A stretch of 64,000 nt of DNA from Streptomyces clavifer (GTDB lineage Bacteria; Actinomycetota; Actinomycetes; Streptomycetales; Streptomycetaceae). Of this stretch, positions 51,412 to 60,175 are shown piece after piece. How positions within the stretch are numbered: position 1 is the first letter of the stretch; each line of letters opens with the position of its first letter. Location of the stretch: contig BMWJ01000001.1 in the NCBI GenBank assembly GCA_014651175.1, forward strand, positions 930,001-994,000, read 5' to 3'. The notes below the pieces were generated by a model. It was not told the origin of the DNA, ran no database searches, and saw only the letters and a list, made by a program, of their open reading frames with translations. A program made the translations under genes and the position numbers.

Positions 51412-51492
51412 GGCAGAGCTGGTTGGCAGCATAACCGCAGTGGCGACAGAGCACTGCCGAGCACCGCGGGTGCGATTCCCTCACGACCCACA
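51412..51492 (+). ncRNA. tRNA-like structured element (candidate)
   Basis: Three arms can be drawn: D-like GCTG-GTTGG-CAGC (51418-51430), an anticodon-like stem GCAGTG/CACTGC (51437-51442/51452-51457) with a 9-nt loop, and a T-arm-like GGG-TGCGATT-CCC (51468-51480) with the 7-nt T-loop pattern. The 3' end ACGACCCACA has no 5' acceptor partner, so it is not a functional tRNA. It lies in the leader of the small gene at 51532. It could be a decayed tRNA or a regulatory structure. Confidence 0.35.
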
Positions 51493-51531
51493 CCGCATCG
51501 GTCGGTCACTCAGTGTGGAGGACCATCCATC

Positions 51532-51744
51532 ATGGCAAAGGCGCTTCTCGGTTACGTCGGCGGTTCCGACCCGCGACTCCTCGCCGAGATGCGACGGCTC
51601 CAGCAGCGCGTCCAGGACCTGGAATCCGAGCTCGTACGGATCCAGGACGAGAACGACGCGCTCAACGCCGCCGCTCAGCACCAGGACTCGCTGCTCGACA
51701 GCATCGACATCGACGTACCTCAGGCGGAGCCCGCGCTGACCTGA
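51532..51744 (+). CDS. Small coiled-coil protein upstream of smc
   Basis: A 70-residue protein, M-A-K-A-L-L-G-Y-V-G-G-S then a heptad-patterned coiled coil (residues ~16-50: L-L-A-E-M-R-R-L-Q-Q-R-V-Q-D-L-E) and an acidic end. Start ATG 51532 with GGAGG 13 nt upstream. I recall similar short proteins next to smc in other Streptomyces, but no function is known. Confidence 0.8.
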   Translation: MAKALLGYVGGSDPRLLAEMRRLQQRVQDLESELVRIQDENDALNAAAQHQDSLLDSIDIDVPQAEPALT

Positions 51745-51799
51745 CCCACTGCCCCGCCGGGGCATGTCGGGCTGCTCGGGATCACCACCGGAATGTCCT

Positions 51800-51944
51800 C
51801 GTCACGGATCGCTGTCACGGAACACAACCGTCGTCCTCGAAAACCGGGGACTGCTCGTGATCCACCTGTTCGCGATCCGTCACGCAGGACTGTGCGAGAT
51901 TCAACTGCGCGAGATCACAAGGGACGCCACGGCGTCCCTTTTTT
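51800..51944 (+). ncRNA. Structured RNA with U-tract terminator (candidate)
   Basis: CGTCACGGATCGC (51800-51812) pairs with GCGATCCGTCACG (51872-51884) at 12 of 13 positions, enclosing a hairpin GTCCTCG-AAAAC-CGGGGAC (51833-51851). A terminator with six Ts follows (51919-51944). It lies between the small coiled-coil gene and smc with no ORF. It may be a 3'UTR-derived or independent small RNA. Confidence 0.4.
51919..51944 (+). terminator. U-tract intrinsic terminator before smc
   Basis: AAGGGACGC-CACG-GCGTCCCTT followed by TTTT: a rare true U-tract terminator in this GC-rich genome. Confidence 0.88.
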
Positions 51945-52047
51945 CTTTCCCCCCGGCCTGCCCCCGACGTATTGCTCTTGGCTTACCGTCTGATGTGCCC
52001 TGCACCTTCATCAGCGAAACCGAGAGTGAAAGGTAGAGTCCGGCGGC

Positions 52048-55000
52048 GTGCACCTCAAGGCCCTGACCCTGCGTGGTTTCAAGTCATTCGCTTCCGCCAC
52101 GACGCTGCGGTTCGAACCGGGGATCACCTGCGTCGTCGGTCCCAATGGGTCCGGAAAATCCAATGTGGTGGACGCGCTCTCCTGGGTCATGGGCGAACAG
52201 GGGGCCAAAAGCCTGCGCGGCGGCAAGATGGAAGACGTGATCTTCGCCGGTACCACCGGCAGACCGCCGCTCGGCCGGGCCGAAGTGTCGCTGACCATCG
52301 ACAATTCCGACGGCGCTCTGCCCATCGAGTACGCCGAGGTGACGATCACCCGGATCATGTTCCGCAACGGCGGCAGCGAATACCAGATCAACGGTGACAC
52401 CTGCAGGCTGCTCGACATCCAGGAACTCCTCTCGGATTCCGGTATCGGCCGTGAGATGCACGTCATCGTCGGCCAGGGCCGGCTGGACGCCGTACTGCAC
52501 GCCGATCCGATGGGGCGCCGCGCCTTCATCGAGGAGGCGGCGGGTGTGCTCAAGCACCGCAAGCGCAAGGAGAAGGCGCTCCGGAAACTCGAGGCGATGG
52601 GAGCCAACCTCGCTCGCGTCCAGGACCTCACCGACGAACTCCGGCGCCAGCTCAAACCCCTGGGACGGCAGGCGGCTGTGGCCCGGCGGGCCGCCGTCAT
52701 CCAGGCCGATCTCCGGGACGCCCGGCTGCGGCTGCTCGCCGACGACCTGGTGCGGCTGAGGGAGGCGCTGCGCAGCGAGATCGCCGACGAAGCGGCCCTC
52801 AAGCAGCGCAGGGAGGCCGCGGAGGCCGATCTCAAGGCGGCACTCGCCCGCGAGGCTGACCTGGAGGACGAGGTGCGGCGCCTGGCGCCGCGGCTGCAAC
52901 GGGCCCAGCAGTCCTGGTACGAACTCTCGCAGCTGGCCGAGCGCGTGCGGGGCACGGTCTCGCTCGCCGACGCCCGGGTGAAGAGCGCCACCGCCGCACC
53001 GGAGGAGGAGCGGCGCGGCCGGGACCCCGAGGACATGGAGCGCGAGGCCGCCCGCATCCGTGAGCAGGAGGCGGAGCTCGGGGCTGCGCTCGAGGCGGCG
53101 GAACACGCGCTGGAGGACACCACGGCGCACCGGGCGCGGCTGGAAGGGGAGTTGGCGGCCGAGGAACGCAGGCTCAGGGACGCCGCCCGTGCCATCGCCG
53201 ACCGGCGCGAAGGGCTCGCCCGGCTGAACGGACAGGTCAACGCCGCCCGTAGCCGCGCCGGTTCGGCGCAGGCGGAGATCGACCGGCTGGCGGCGTCCCG
53301 CGACGAGGCGGGGGAGCGGGCGGCCGCTGCGCAGGAGGAGTACGAGCAGCTCAAGGCCGAGGTCGCGGGGCTGGACGCGGACGACGCGGAGCTGGCGGAA
53401 CAGCACGACACGGCGAAGCGCGAGCTCGCGGAGGCGGAGGCGGTGTTCGGCAGGGCACGGGAGGAGGCCACCGTCGCGGAACGCAAGCGTGCCGCGGTCG
53501 CCGCCCGTCACGAGGCGCTCTCGCTGGGACTGCGGCGCAAGGACGGTACAGGGGTGCTGCTCGGTGCGGGGGACCGGCTGCCGGGGCTGCTCGGGCCGGC
53601 CGCGGAGCTGCTCACGGTGGCTCCGGGGCACGAGGTGGCGGTGGCGGCGGCGCTGGGGACCGCGGCCGACGCGATCGCGGTGCGCGATCCGGCCACGGCC
53701 GCCGAGGCGATCCGCCTGCTCCGGAAGCGGGACGCGGGGCGTGCGGCGCTGCTGGCGGCCGGCGCGGGAGGTGGGCAGGTGCCCGCTCAGGGTGCCGAGC
53801 CGGACCGCGTGCCCGCAGTGGGCCAGGCTCCGGTGCCGGGGCAGGGCTCCCCGCACGGTGCAGCGGACGGGGAGGCGCGGCAGCAGCGAGCGGTGGCCGC
53901 CACCGCTCCGGCCGTCGTCGCCGAAGGACTTGCTGCTCCGGCCGTCGCCTCGCTGGTACAGGGCCCCGCCGAACTGATGGCGGCCGTGAGGACGCTGGTG
54001 CGCGACATGGTCGTCGTCAGCACCCTGGAGGACGCCGAGGACCTGGTGGCCGCCCATCCCGGGCTGACCGCGGTGACCGGCGACGGCGATGTGCTGGGCG
54101 CGCACTTCGCGCACGGCGGATCCGCCGGGGCGCCCAGCCTCCTGGAGGTGCAGGCGTCCGTGGACGAGGCCGCCGCCGAGCTGGCCGATCTCGCCGTACG
54201 GTGCGAGGACCTCGCCGGGGCCCAGGGGCTCGCCGCCGAGCGGCGCCGCGAGGGGGCCGCCCGTGTGGAGGTGCTGGGGGACCGGCGCAGGGCGGCCGAA
54301 CGGGAGAAGTCCACCGTGGCCCAGCAGCTCGGCCGGCTGGCCGGGCAGGCACGGGGCGCCGCCGGGGAGGCCGAGCGGACGGCCGCGTCCGCGACCAGGG
54401 CCCAGGAGGCGCTGGAGCGCGCCACCGAGGAGGCCGAGGAACTCGCGGAACGGCTGCTGGTCGCGGAGGAGACCCCGGTCGAGGAGGAACCGGACACCTC
54501 CGTGCGGGACCGGCTCGCCGCGGACGGCGCCAATGCCCGCCAGACCGAGATGGAGGCCCGCCTCCAGGTCCGTACCCACGAGGAACGCGTCAAGGGACTC
54601 GCCGGGCGGGCCGACGCGCTGGACCGGGGGGCCCGCGCCGAGCGCGAGGCCCGCACGCGTGCCGAGCAGCGCCGGGCCCGGCTGCGGCACGAGGCAGCCG
54701 TGGCCTCCGCCGTGGCGTCCGGGGCCCGGCAGCTGCTCTCCCACGTCGAGGTCTCCGTCGTACGGGCCGGGGAGGAACGGGCCACGGCCGAGGCGGCGAA
54801 GGCCGAGCGCGAACGGGAGCTGGCGGCCGAACGCGGCCGGGGCCGCGGCCTCAAGAGCGATCTGGACCGGCTGACCGACTCGGTGCACCGGGGCGAGGTG
54901 CTCGGTGCCGAGAAGCGGCTGCGCGTGGAACAGCTGGAGACGAAGGCGCTGGAGGAGTTCGGCGTGGAGCCGGCCGGCCTCGCCGCGGAGTACGGGCCGG

Positions 55001-55734
55001 CCCAGTTGGTCCCACCGTCCCCGGCGGCGGACGGGGAGGAGCTGCCGGAGGACCCGGAGCACCCGCGCAACCAGCCGCGGCCGTTCGTCAGGGCCGAGCA
55101 GGAGAAGCGGCTCACGTCGGCCGAACGGGCGTATCAGCAACTCGGGAAGGTGAATCCGCTCGCCCTCGAGGAGTTCTCGGCGCTGGAGGAGCGGCACAAG
55201 TTCCTGTCCGAGCAGCTCGAAGACCTGAAGAAGACCAGGGCCGACCTGATGCAGGTGATCAAGGAGGTGGACGAACGGGTCGAGCAGGTCTTCACCGAGG
55301 CGTTCCGGGACACCGCGCGTGAGTTCGAGGGGGTCTTCTCCCGGCTCTTCCCCGGAGGCGAGGGCCGGCTCGTCCTGACCGACCCGGACGACATGCTGAC
55401 GACCGGACTGGACGTCGAGGCGAGGCCGCCGGGCAAGAAGGTCAAGCGGCTCTCACTGCTGTCGGGCGGCGAGAGATCCCTTACGGCCGTTGCCCTCCTG
55501 GTGTCCATCTTCAAGGCCAGGCCGAGCCCCTTCTACGTCATGGACGAGGTCGAGGCAGCCCTCGACGACACCAATCTGCAGCGTCTGATCCGGATCATGG
55601 AGGAGCTCCAGGAAAGCTCCCAGCTCATCGTGATCACGCATCAGAAGCGGACGATGGAGGTCGCCGACGTGCTCTACGGCGTCTCGATGCAGGGAGACGG
55701 AGTCTCCAAGGTGATCAGCCAGCGACTGCGCTGA
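52048..55734 (+). CDS. smc: Chromosome segregation protein Smc
   Basis: A 1228-residue SMC ATPase that condenses and segregates chromosomes with ScpAB. N-terminal Walker A G-P-N-G-S-G-K-S (31-38), Q-loop in V-I-V-G-Q-G-R-L-D-A-V, two long coiled coils, hinge around residues 505-700, signature L-S-G-G-E near 1137 and Walker B F-Y-V-M-D-E-V-E-A-A-L-D-D near 1160. The hinge carries a Gly/Pro/Gln/Ala-rich insert (~571-634). GTG 52048 is the start; the ribosome-binding site is weak. Confidence 0.96.
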   Translation: MHLKALTLRGFKSFASATTLRFEPGITCVVGPNGSGKSNVVDALSWVMGEQGAKSLRGGKMEDVIFAGTTGRPPLGRAEVSLTIDNSDGALPIEYAEVTITRIMFRNGGSEYQINGDTCRLLDIQELLSDSGIGREMHVIVGQGRLDAVLHADPMGRRAFIEEAAGVLKHRKRKEKALRKLEAMGANLARVQDLTDELRRQLKPLGRQAAVARRAAVIQADLRDARLRLLADDLVRLREALRSEIADEAALKQRREAAEADLKAALAREADLEDEVRRLAPRLQRAQQSWYELSQLAERVRGTVSLADARVKSATAAPEEERRGRDPEDMEREAARIREQEAELGAALEAAEHALEDTTAHRARLEGELAAEERRLRDAARAIADRREGLARLNGQVNAARSRAGSAQAEIDRLAASRDEAGERAAAAQEEYEQLKAEVAGLDADDAELAEQHDTAKRELAEAEAVFGRAREEATVAERKRAAVAARHEALSLGLRRKDGTGVLLGAGDRLPGLLGPAAELLTVAPGHEVAVAAALGTAADAIAVRDPATAAEAIRLLRKRDAGRAALLAAGAGGGQVPAQGAEPDRVPAVGQAPVPGQGSPHGAADGEARQQRAVAATAPAVVAEGLAAPAVASLVQGPAELMAAVRTLVRDMVVVSTLEDAEDLVAAHPGLTAVTGDGDVLGAHFAHGGSAGAPSLLEVQASVDEAAAELADLAVRCEDLAGAQGLAAERRREGAARVEVLGDRRRAAEREKSTVAQQLGRLAGQARGAAGEAERTAASATRAQEALERATEEAEELAERLLVAEETPVEEEPDTSVRDRLAADGANARQTEMEARLQVRTHEERVKGLAGRADALDRGARAEREARTRAEQRRARLRHEAAVASAVASGARQLLSHVEVSVVRAGEERATAEAAKAERERELAAERGRGRGLKSDLDRLTDSVHRGEVLGAEKRLRVEQLETKALEEFGVEPAGLAAEYGPAQLVPPSPAADGEELPEDPEHPRNQPRPFVRAEQEKRLTSAERAYQQLGKVNPLALEEFSALEERHKFLSEQLEDLKKTRADLMQVIKEVDERVEQVFTEAFRDTAREFEGVFSRLFPGGEGRLVLTDPDDMLTTGLDVEARPPGKKVKRLSLLSGGERSLTAVALLVSIFKARPSPFYVMDEVEAALDDTNLQRLIRIMEELQESSQLIVITHQKRTMEVADVLYGVSMQGDGVSKVISQRLR

Positions 55735-55852
55735 GGGTCGGTCGCGCCGAGAACGGCGTGGTCATGCACTCTTCACAGAATCTTCAACACTTGGACGTGC
55801 CTTCACGGCGACACCGGGTACGTGTGGGTCCAGCTCGGCATCCACCCGGGTG

Positions 55853-55906
55853 TTGACTTCGAAACTTGAACGCATAACCTCAGCAATGTTGTTTTTACCT
55901 TCAAGT
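55853..55906 (+). promoter_or_regulatory. Promoter region of glcP with inverted repeat
   Basis: TTGACT (55853-55858) and TAACCT (55875-55880) with a 16-bp spacer. ACTTGAA (55864-55870) and TTCAAGT (55900-55906) form an inverted repeat spanning the -10, a candidate repressor site in an AT-rich patch. Confidence 0.5.
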
Positions 55907-55987
55907 GGTGGTCGGCCGTCAGTTGTGCGCCACTGGGAGGGTTCACCCCCCACGCCTGACGTTGCGGCCAGGTATCAGGAGTCTCAT

Positions 55988-57406
55988 GTGACCAGCACAG
56001 CGCGCGGACCGGAGTCCGGATCCCGGGATGCCCACCCGGACCATCTCGGCCATGTCATCTTCATCACGGCAGCCGCGGCCATGGGCGGCTTCCTCTTCGG
56101 GTACGACAGTTCCGTCATCAACGGCGCTGTCGAGGCCATCCGCGACCGGTACGACATCGGCTCCGGGACGCTGGCCCAGGTCATCGCCATCGCCCTGATC
56201 GGCTGTGCCATCGGGGCGGCCACGGCGGGACGCATCGCCGACCGGATCGGCCGTATCCGCTGCATGCAGATCGCTTCGGTGCTGTTCACCATCAGCGCCG
56301 TGGGATCCGCCCTGCCGTTCGCCCTGTGGGACCTCGCCATGTGGCGGATCATCGGCGGCTTCGCGATCGGCATGGCCTCGGTCATCGGTCCGGCCTACAT
56401 CGCCGAGGTCTCGCCGCCCGCCTACCGCGGCCGCCTCGGATCCTTCCAGCAGGCCGCCATCGTCATCGGCATCGCGATCTCGCAGCTGGTCAATTACGGC
56501 ATCCTGCAGATCGCCGACGGCGACCAGCGCGGTGAGATCGGCGGCCTCGAGGCCTGGCAGTGGATGCTCGGTGTCATGGTCGTGCCCGCCATCCTCTACG
56601 GGCTGCTGTCCTTCGCGATCCCCGAGTCGCCGCGCTTCCTGATCTCCGTAGGCAAGAAGGACCGGGCCCGGAAGATCCTGGAAGAGGTCGAGGGCAAGAA
56701 CGTCGACCTCGACGCACGGGTGAACGAGATCGAAACGGCCATGCACCGCGAGCACAAGTCGAAGTTCAGCGACCTGCTCGGGAGCCGTTTCGGCTTCCTG
56801 CCGATCGTCTGGGTCGGTATCGGACTGTCCGTGTTCCAGCAGCTCGTCGGCATCAACGTCGCGTTCTACTACTCGGCGACGCTGTGGCAGTCCGTCGGCA
56901 TCGACCCGACCGACTCGTTCTTCTACTCCTTCACCACGTCGATCATCAACATCATCGGCACCGTGATCGCCATGATCCTCGTGGACCGGGTGGGCCGTCG
57001 GCCGCTCGCGCTCGTCGGTTCGGTCGGTATGGCCGTGGCGCTGGCCTTCGAGGCATGGGCCTTCTCCGCGGACCTGGTGGACGGCAAGCTTCCCAACACC
57101 GAGGGCACCGTAGCCCTGATCGCCGCCCACGTCTTCGTGCTCTTCTTCGCACTGTCGTGGGGTGTCGTCGTCTGGGTCTTCCTCGGCGAGATGTTCCCGA
57201 ACCGCATCCGCGCCGCCGCGCTCGGCGTCGCCGCGTCGGCGCAGTGGATCGCCAACTGGGCCATCACCGCGAGCTTCCCGAGCCTGGCCGACTGGAACCT
57301 GTCGGGCACCTACATCATCTACACCTGCTTCGCCGTGCTCTCGATCCCCTTCGTGCTCAAGTTCGTGAAGGAGACCAAGGGCAAGGCGCTGGAGGAGATG
57401 GGCTAG
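55988..57406 (+). CDS. glcP: Glucose permease (MFS sugar porter)
   Basis: A 472-residue 12-helix sugar porter with F-G-Y-D-S-S-V-I-N-G at helix 1, R-I-A-D-R-I-G-R-I-R after helix 2, P-E-S-P-R-F-L after helix 6, Q-Q-L-V-G-I-N-V near helix 7 and V-P-E-T-type end (V-K-E-T-K-G-K-A-L-E-E-M). It matches S. coelicolor GlcP1, the main glucose importer, in length and position. GTG 55988 has AGGAG at 55977-55981; the open frame upstream covers the promoter. Confidence 0.94.
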   Translation: MTSTARGPESGSRDAHPDHLGHVIFITAAAAMGGFLFGYDSSVINGAVEAIRDRYDIGSGTLAQVIAIALIGCAIGAATAGRIADRIGRIRCMQIASVLFTISAVGSALPFALWDLAMWRIIGGFAIGMASVIGPAYIAEVSPPAYRGRLGSFQQAAIVIGIAISQLVNYGILQIADGDQRGEIGGLEAWQWMLGVMVVPAILYGLLSFAIPESPRFLISVGKKDRARKILEEVEGKNVDLDARVNEIETAMHREHKSKFSDLLGSRFGFLPIVWVGIGLSVFQQLVGINVAFYYSATLWQSVGIDPTDSFFYSFTTSIINIIGTVIAMILVDRVGRRPLALVGSVGMAVALAFEAWAFSADLVDGKLPNTEGTVALIAAHVFVLFFALSWGVVVWVFLGEMFPNRIRAAALGVAASAQWIANWAITASFPSLADWNLSGTYIIYTCFAVLSIPFVLKFVKETKGKALEEMG

Positions 57407-57434
57407 TCCCCGCTGCCCCTCTCCTCGGTACCGG

Positions 57435-57474
57435 GCGCTGCCCCGGTCCGGCCCATGCCGGACCGGGGCAGCGC
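57435..57474. terminator. Bidirectional terminator between glcP and the permease gene
   Basis: GCGCTGCCCCGGTCCGGC (57435-57452) and its exact complement (57457-57474) with a CCAT loop. Confidence 0.88.
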
Positions 57475-57483
57475 TGCGCCGGG

Positions 57484-57534
57484 GTACGGGTACGGGCGGG
57501 CCGCCGCTGCGCGAGTACGGGTACGGGCGGGCCG
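57484..57534. repeat. Two 20-bp direct repeats
   Basis: GTACGGGTACGGGCGGGCCG occurs at 57484-57503 and 57515-57534, just after the terminator hairpin and before the NCS1 gene stop. No function is apparent. Confidence 0.7.
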
Positions 57535-57555
57535 TGGCGGCGCGGCGCGCGGCGT

Positions 57556-58947
57556 TCAGAAGACGGCGGGTTCTGCGGTTCTGTCCTCGGAGGGGCGCGG
57601 CAGCAGCGCGTACACACCCGCCGCGACCACGATCGTCGCGGCCCAGCCCAGCCCGTCCCGCCCGATCCAGGTGGCGGCCAGTGGTCCGGTGAACCACCCG
57701 GCCCCGGTGAAGAGCAGCCCCACGACGAGGGCCGAGGCCCAGGCGGTGACGGCCTGCCAGCAGTAGCCGGACGTGTACCAGTAGGCGCTGCGGGGTGTGG
57801 TGTCCAGGAGCGCTGCGGCGTCGTACGTCCGTCCGCGCAGCAGATCCACGCCGAAGACCCCGATCCAGGCGGAGACCGTCACACCGAGCAGGGTCAGGAA
57901 GGAGACGAACGTGTCGATGAAGCTGGTCGCCACCATCATCAGCAGCCCGCCGAGGAGCAGGCTGATCGTGGCGTTCACGCCCACGGCCCAGGCGCGGGGG
58001 ATCGCGAAGCCCAGCGTCTGCGCGGTGAAGCCGGCGGAGTACATCGACATCGCGTTGATCAGCACCATGCCGACGACGGCGAAGAGGAGGTACGGCACCG
58101 AGATCCACACCGGCAGCAGCGCACCGATGAACGCCACCGGATCCTTCGCGACGGCCAGCTCCGGTGCGCCCACCGCCATCACCGCGCCCATCAGGACCAT
58201 CGGCACGACCGTCACCAGGGCTCCGCCCATCGCTGCGGCGACCATCGCCCGGGCGGACGCGGAACGCGGCAGGTAGCGGGCGAAGTCCGGAGCCGAGGGA
58301 ACCCAGCTCAGGCCCCCGGCGGCCACTGTCCCGATCCCCGCGACCAGCATCGCCACCGGGCCCGCCGGCCGGTCCAGGACGGTCCTCCACGGCGTCGAGC
58401 CGATCAGATGGACCAGGACGAGGACACCGGCGCCCCCGAACAGGTACGCGGAGAGGGGGCAGCACACCGCCAGCGCCCGGATTCCGAGCCCTGAGACCAG
58501 GAAGCTGCACGCGACGAAGACGGTGAGGGTCACCAGCATCAGTGTGCTCGTGGTCCGGACGTCGAACAGCAGGTCGAGCACGGCCAGAAGGGCGTAGGAG
58601 CCGGTGACCGCGTTGAGCGTCTCCCAGCCCCACCGGGCCACCCACAGCAGGGCGCCGGGCAGGAGGTTGCCGCGCTGTCCGAACACCGCACGGGAGAGCG
58701 CCATGCCCGGGGCGCCGCCACGCTTCCCGGCGACCGACACGAGGCCGACGAGGCCGAAGGACAGCGCCGGTGCCGTGACCGCGACGGCGAGCACCTGCCA
58801 CAGGTTCAGCCCGTTGAAGACCGTGAGCCCGGCGCCCACGGTCAGCAGCAGCACCGTCATGTTGGCTGCCACCCAGGTGGGGAAGAGGCTGCGGACCCGG
58901 CCGGAGCGCTCGGAATCGGGGACGGGATCCAGGCCACGGTTCTCCAC
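57556..58947 (-). CDS. NCS1-family nucleobase/cytosine permease
   Basis: A 463-residue, 12-helix symporter of the nucleobase:cation symporter-1 family: N-terminal F-P-T-W-V-A-A-N-M, A-V-F-G-Q-R-G-N-L-L-P in the loop before helix 3, later P-S-A-P-D-F-A-R-Y-L. Substrates in the family include cytosine, purines and thiamine precursors. I use GTG 58947 because TACGCT lies 7 nt upstream (58955-58960), suggesting a leaderless transcript; ATG 58983 is an alternative. Confidence 0.88.
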   Translation of the reverse strand: MENRGLDPVPDSERSGRVRSLFPTWVAANMTVLLLTVGAGLTVFNGLNLWQVLAVAVTAPALSFGLVGLVSVAGKRGGAPGMALSRAVFGQRGNLLPGALLWVARWGWETLNAVTGSYALLAVLDLLFDVRTTSTLMLVTLTVFVACSFLVSGLGIRALAVCCPLSAYLFGGAGVLVLVHLIGSTPWRTVLDRPAGPVAMLVAGIGTVAAGGLSWVPSAPDFARYLPRSASARAMVAAAMGGALVTVVPMVLMGAVMAVGAPELAVAKDPVAFIGALLPVWISVPYLLFAVVGMVLINAMSMYSAGFTAQTLGFAIPRAWAVGVNATISLLLGGLLMMVATSFIDTFVSFLTLLGVTVSAWIGVFGVDLLRGRTYDAAALLDTTPRSAYWYTSGYCWQAVTAWASALVVGLLFTGAGWFTGPLAATWIGRDGLGWAATIVVAAGVYALLPRPSEDRTAEPAVF

Positions 58948-58960
58948 GGACAGCAGCGTA
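58948..58960 (-). promoter_or_regulatory. Leaderless -10 of the NCS1 permease gene
   Basis: TACGCT on the minus strand at 58960-58955, 7 nt before the GTG start. Confidence 0.4.
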
Positions 58961-58983
58961 CCTTTACCCCCAAAAGGGCACAT

Positions 58984-59407
58984 AAAGCCCTAGTGGTGGC
59001 CCGCGCGGTCCGCCGCGACCGCGCCCGGAGCACGGCGACTGACGGCGTCGGGTATCGAGGCTCAGCCGGCACGCGGGCGGTTGCCAGGTGGCCTCTGCTG
59101 CCTCGGCGCGGGATTCGCCACCGCCATGACGTCGGCCCGTCCCTCGGGATCGCCGTCGCTGACGGCATCACGCTGCTGAGAACATGGGCTGCCGCGGCCC
59201 GGACCGCGGGCGTGACCCGGGCAACGTCCGCCTCGGCAACGGGTCCCACCCCGGGTGTGACCGAGGTGCGCGCCGAAGGGGCACCGAGATGGTCTTGAAG
59301 CTCTGAGCGCTGCGCTTGCCCCTCTGGTCCGGAGGGACACGCACGCTGCTCTGCCAGCAGCAGAACACCGGCAAAACCGGGCTCGACGATCACTACAGTC
59401 CAGTCCC
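58984..59407. other. Gene-free stretch upstream of the hydrolase gene
   Basis: About 420 bp between divergent genes. No supported ORF; one frame from 58993 to 59298 has no ribosome-binding site and no recognisable domain. Confidence 0.5.
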
Positions 59408-60175
59408 ATGACGACGATCACGACGCGTGGTGTCGCGTATCCGGCCGACGGTCTGACGATGATCGGGTACCTCGCGCTCCCGGCCGGTGTCGACCGCCGG
59501 CCTGCGGTGCTGCTCGGACCGGAGGGCATGGGGCTCAGCGACGTCGAGCGCCGCCGGGCCGACGCTCTCGCCGAGCTGGGATATGTGGCGCTGGCCTTCG
59601 ACCTTCACGGTGGGCGCTATCTGGGCGACCCCGAGGAGATGCTGGCCCGTTGCCTGCCGCTGCTCGCTGATCCCGACCGGATGCGGGGCATCGGCCATGC
59701 GGCGCTCGACGTGTTGCGCACCGAACCGCGGACCGACCCCGACCGGATCGCCGCCATCGGCTACGGCACCGGGGGCGCCGTCGGGCTGGAACTCGGGCGC
59801 GATGGCGTCGGCCTGCGCGCGATCGGGACAGTCAACGCGACCACCACGGGCCGACCGGGTGAGGCGGCGCGCATTCGCTGCCCGGTGTGGGCCGGGGTCG
59901 GGTCGGAGGACCCGATCATGCCGCCCGCGCGACGGAACGCGTTCACCGCCGAGATGCAGGCCGCGGGCGTCGACTGGCGCCTCACGGTCTACGGCGGCGC
60001 CTTGCACGCCTTCCACCACCCGCCGGTCGGCCACCCTGTGGTCCCCGGCGTCGGCTACCACCCGCGGCACGCGCAGCGGGCCTGGCGCGATGTCGTCGAC
60101 CTGCTCGCCGAGTGCCTGCCCGCGACGGAGGATCCGGGGCACGACCCAGGTGAGGATGCCGGCGCCGGGCACTGA
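59408..60175 (+). CDS. Dienelactone-hydrolase-family protein lacking the usual nucleophile
   Basis: A 255-residue alpha/beta hydrolase resembling dienelactone hydrolases. Asp168 (G-S-E-D-P) and His200 (G-A-L-H-A-F) of the triad are present, but the nucleophile elbow, normally G-Y-C-x-G-G, reads G118-Y-G120-T-G-G, so the Cys is a glycine. Its activity is therefore doubtful or altered. It is not in the S. coelicolor gene order as I recall it and lies beside a 1-kb gene-poor stretch, suggesting insertion between glcP/NCS1 and ftsY. Confidence 0.85.
   Translation: MTTITTRGVAYPADGLTMIGYLALPAGVDRRPAVLLGPEGMGLSDVERRRADALAELGYVALAFDLHGGRYLGDPEEMLARCLPLLADPDRMRGIGHAALDVLRTEPRTDPDRIAAIGYGTGGAVGLELGRDGVGLRAIGTVNATTTGRPGEAARIRCPVWAGVGSEDPIMPPARRNAFTAEMQAAGVDWRLTVYGGALHAFHHPPVGHPVVPGVGYHPRHAQRAWRDVVDLLAECLPATEDPGHDPGEDAGAGH

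Noticed and set aside
51412-51492. A functional tRNA gene
   Set aside because: No 5' acceptor strand pairs with the 3' end and the anticodon loop would be 9 nt.
52084-55197. A 1037-codon open frame antisense to smc
   Set aside because: Same codon-bias shadow effect; Smc on the plus strand has all expected motifs.
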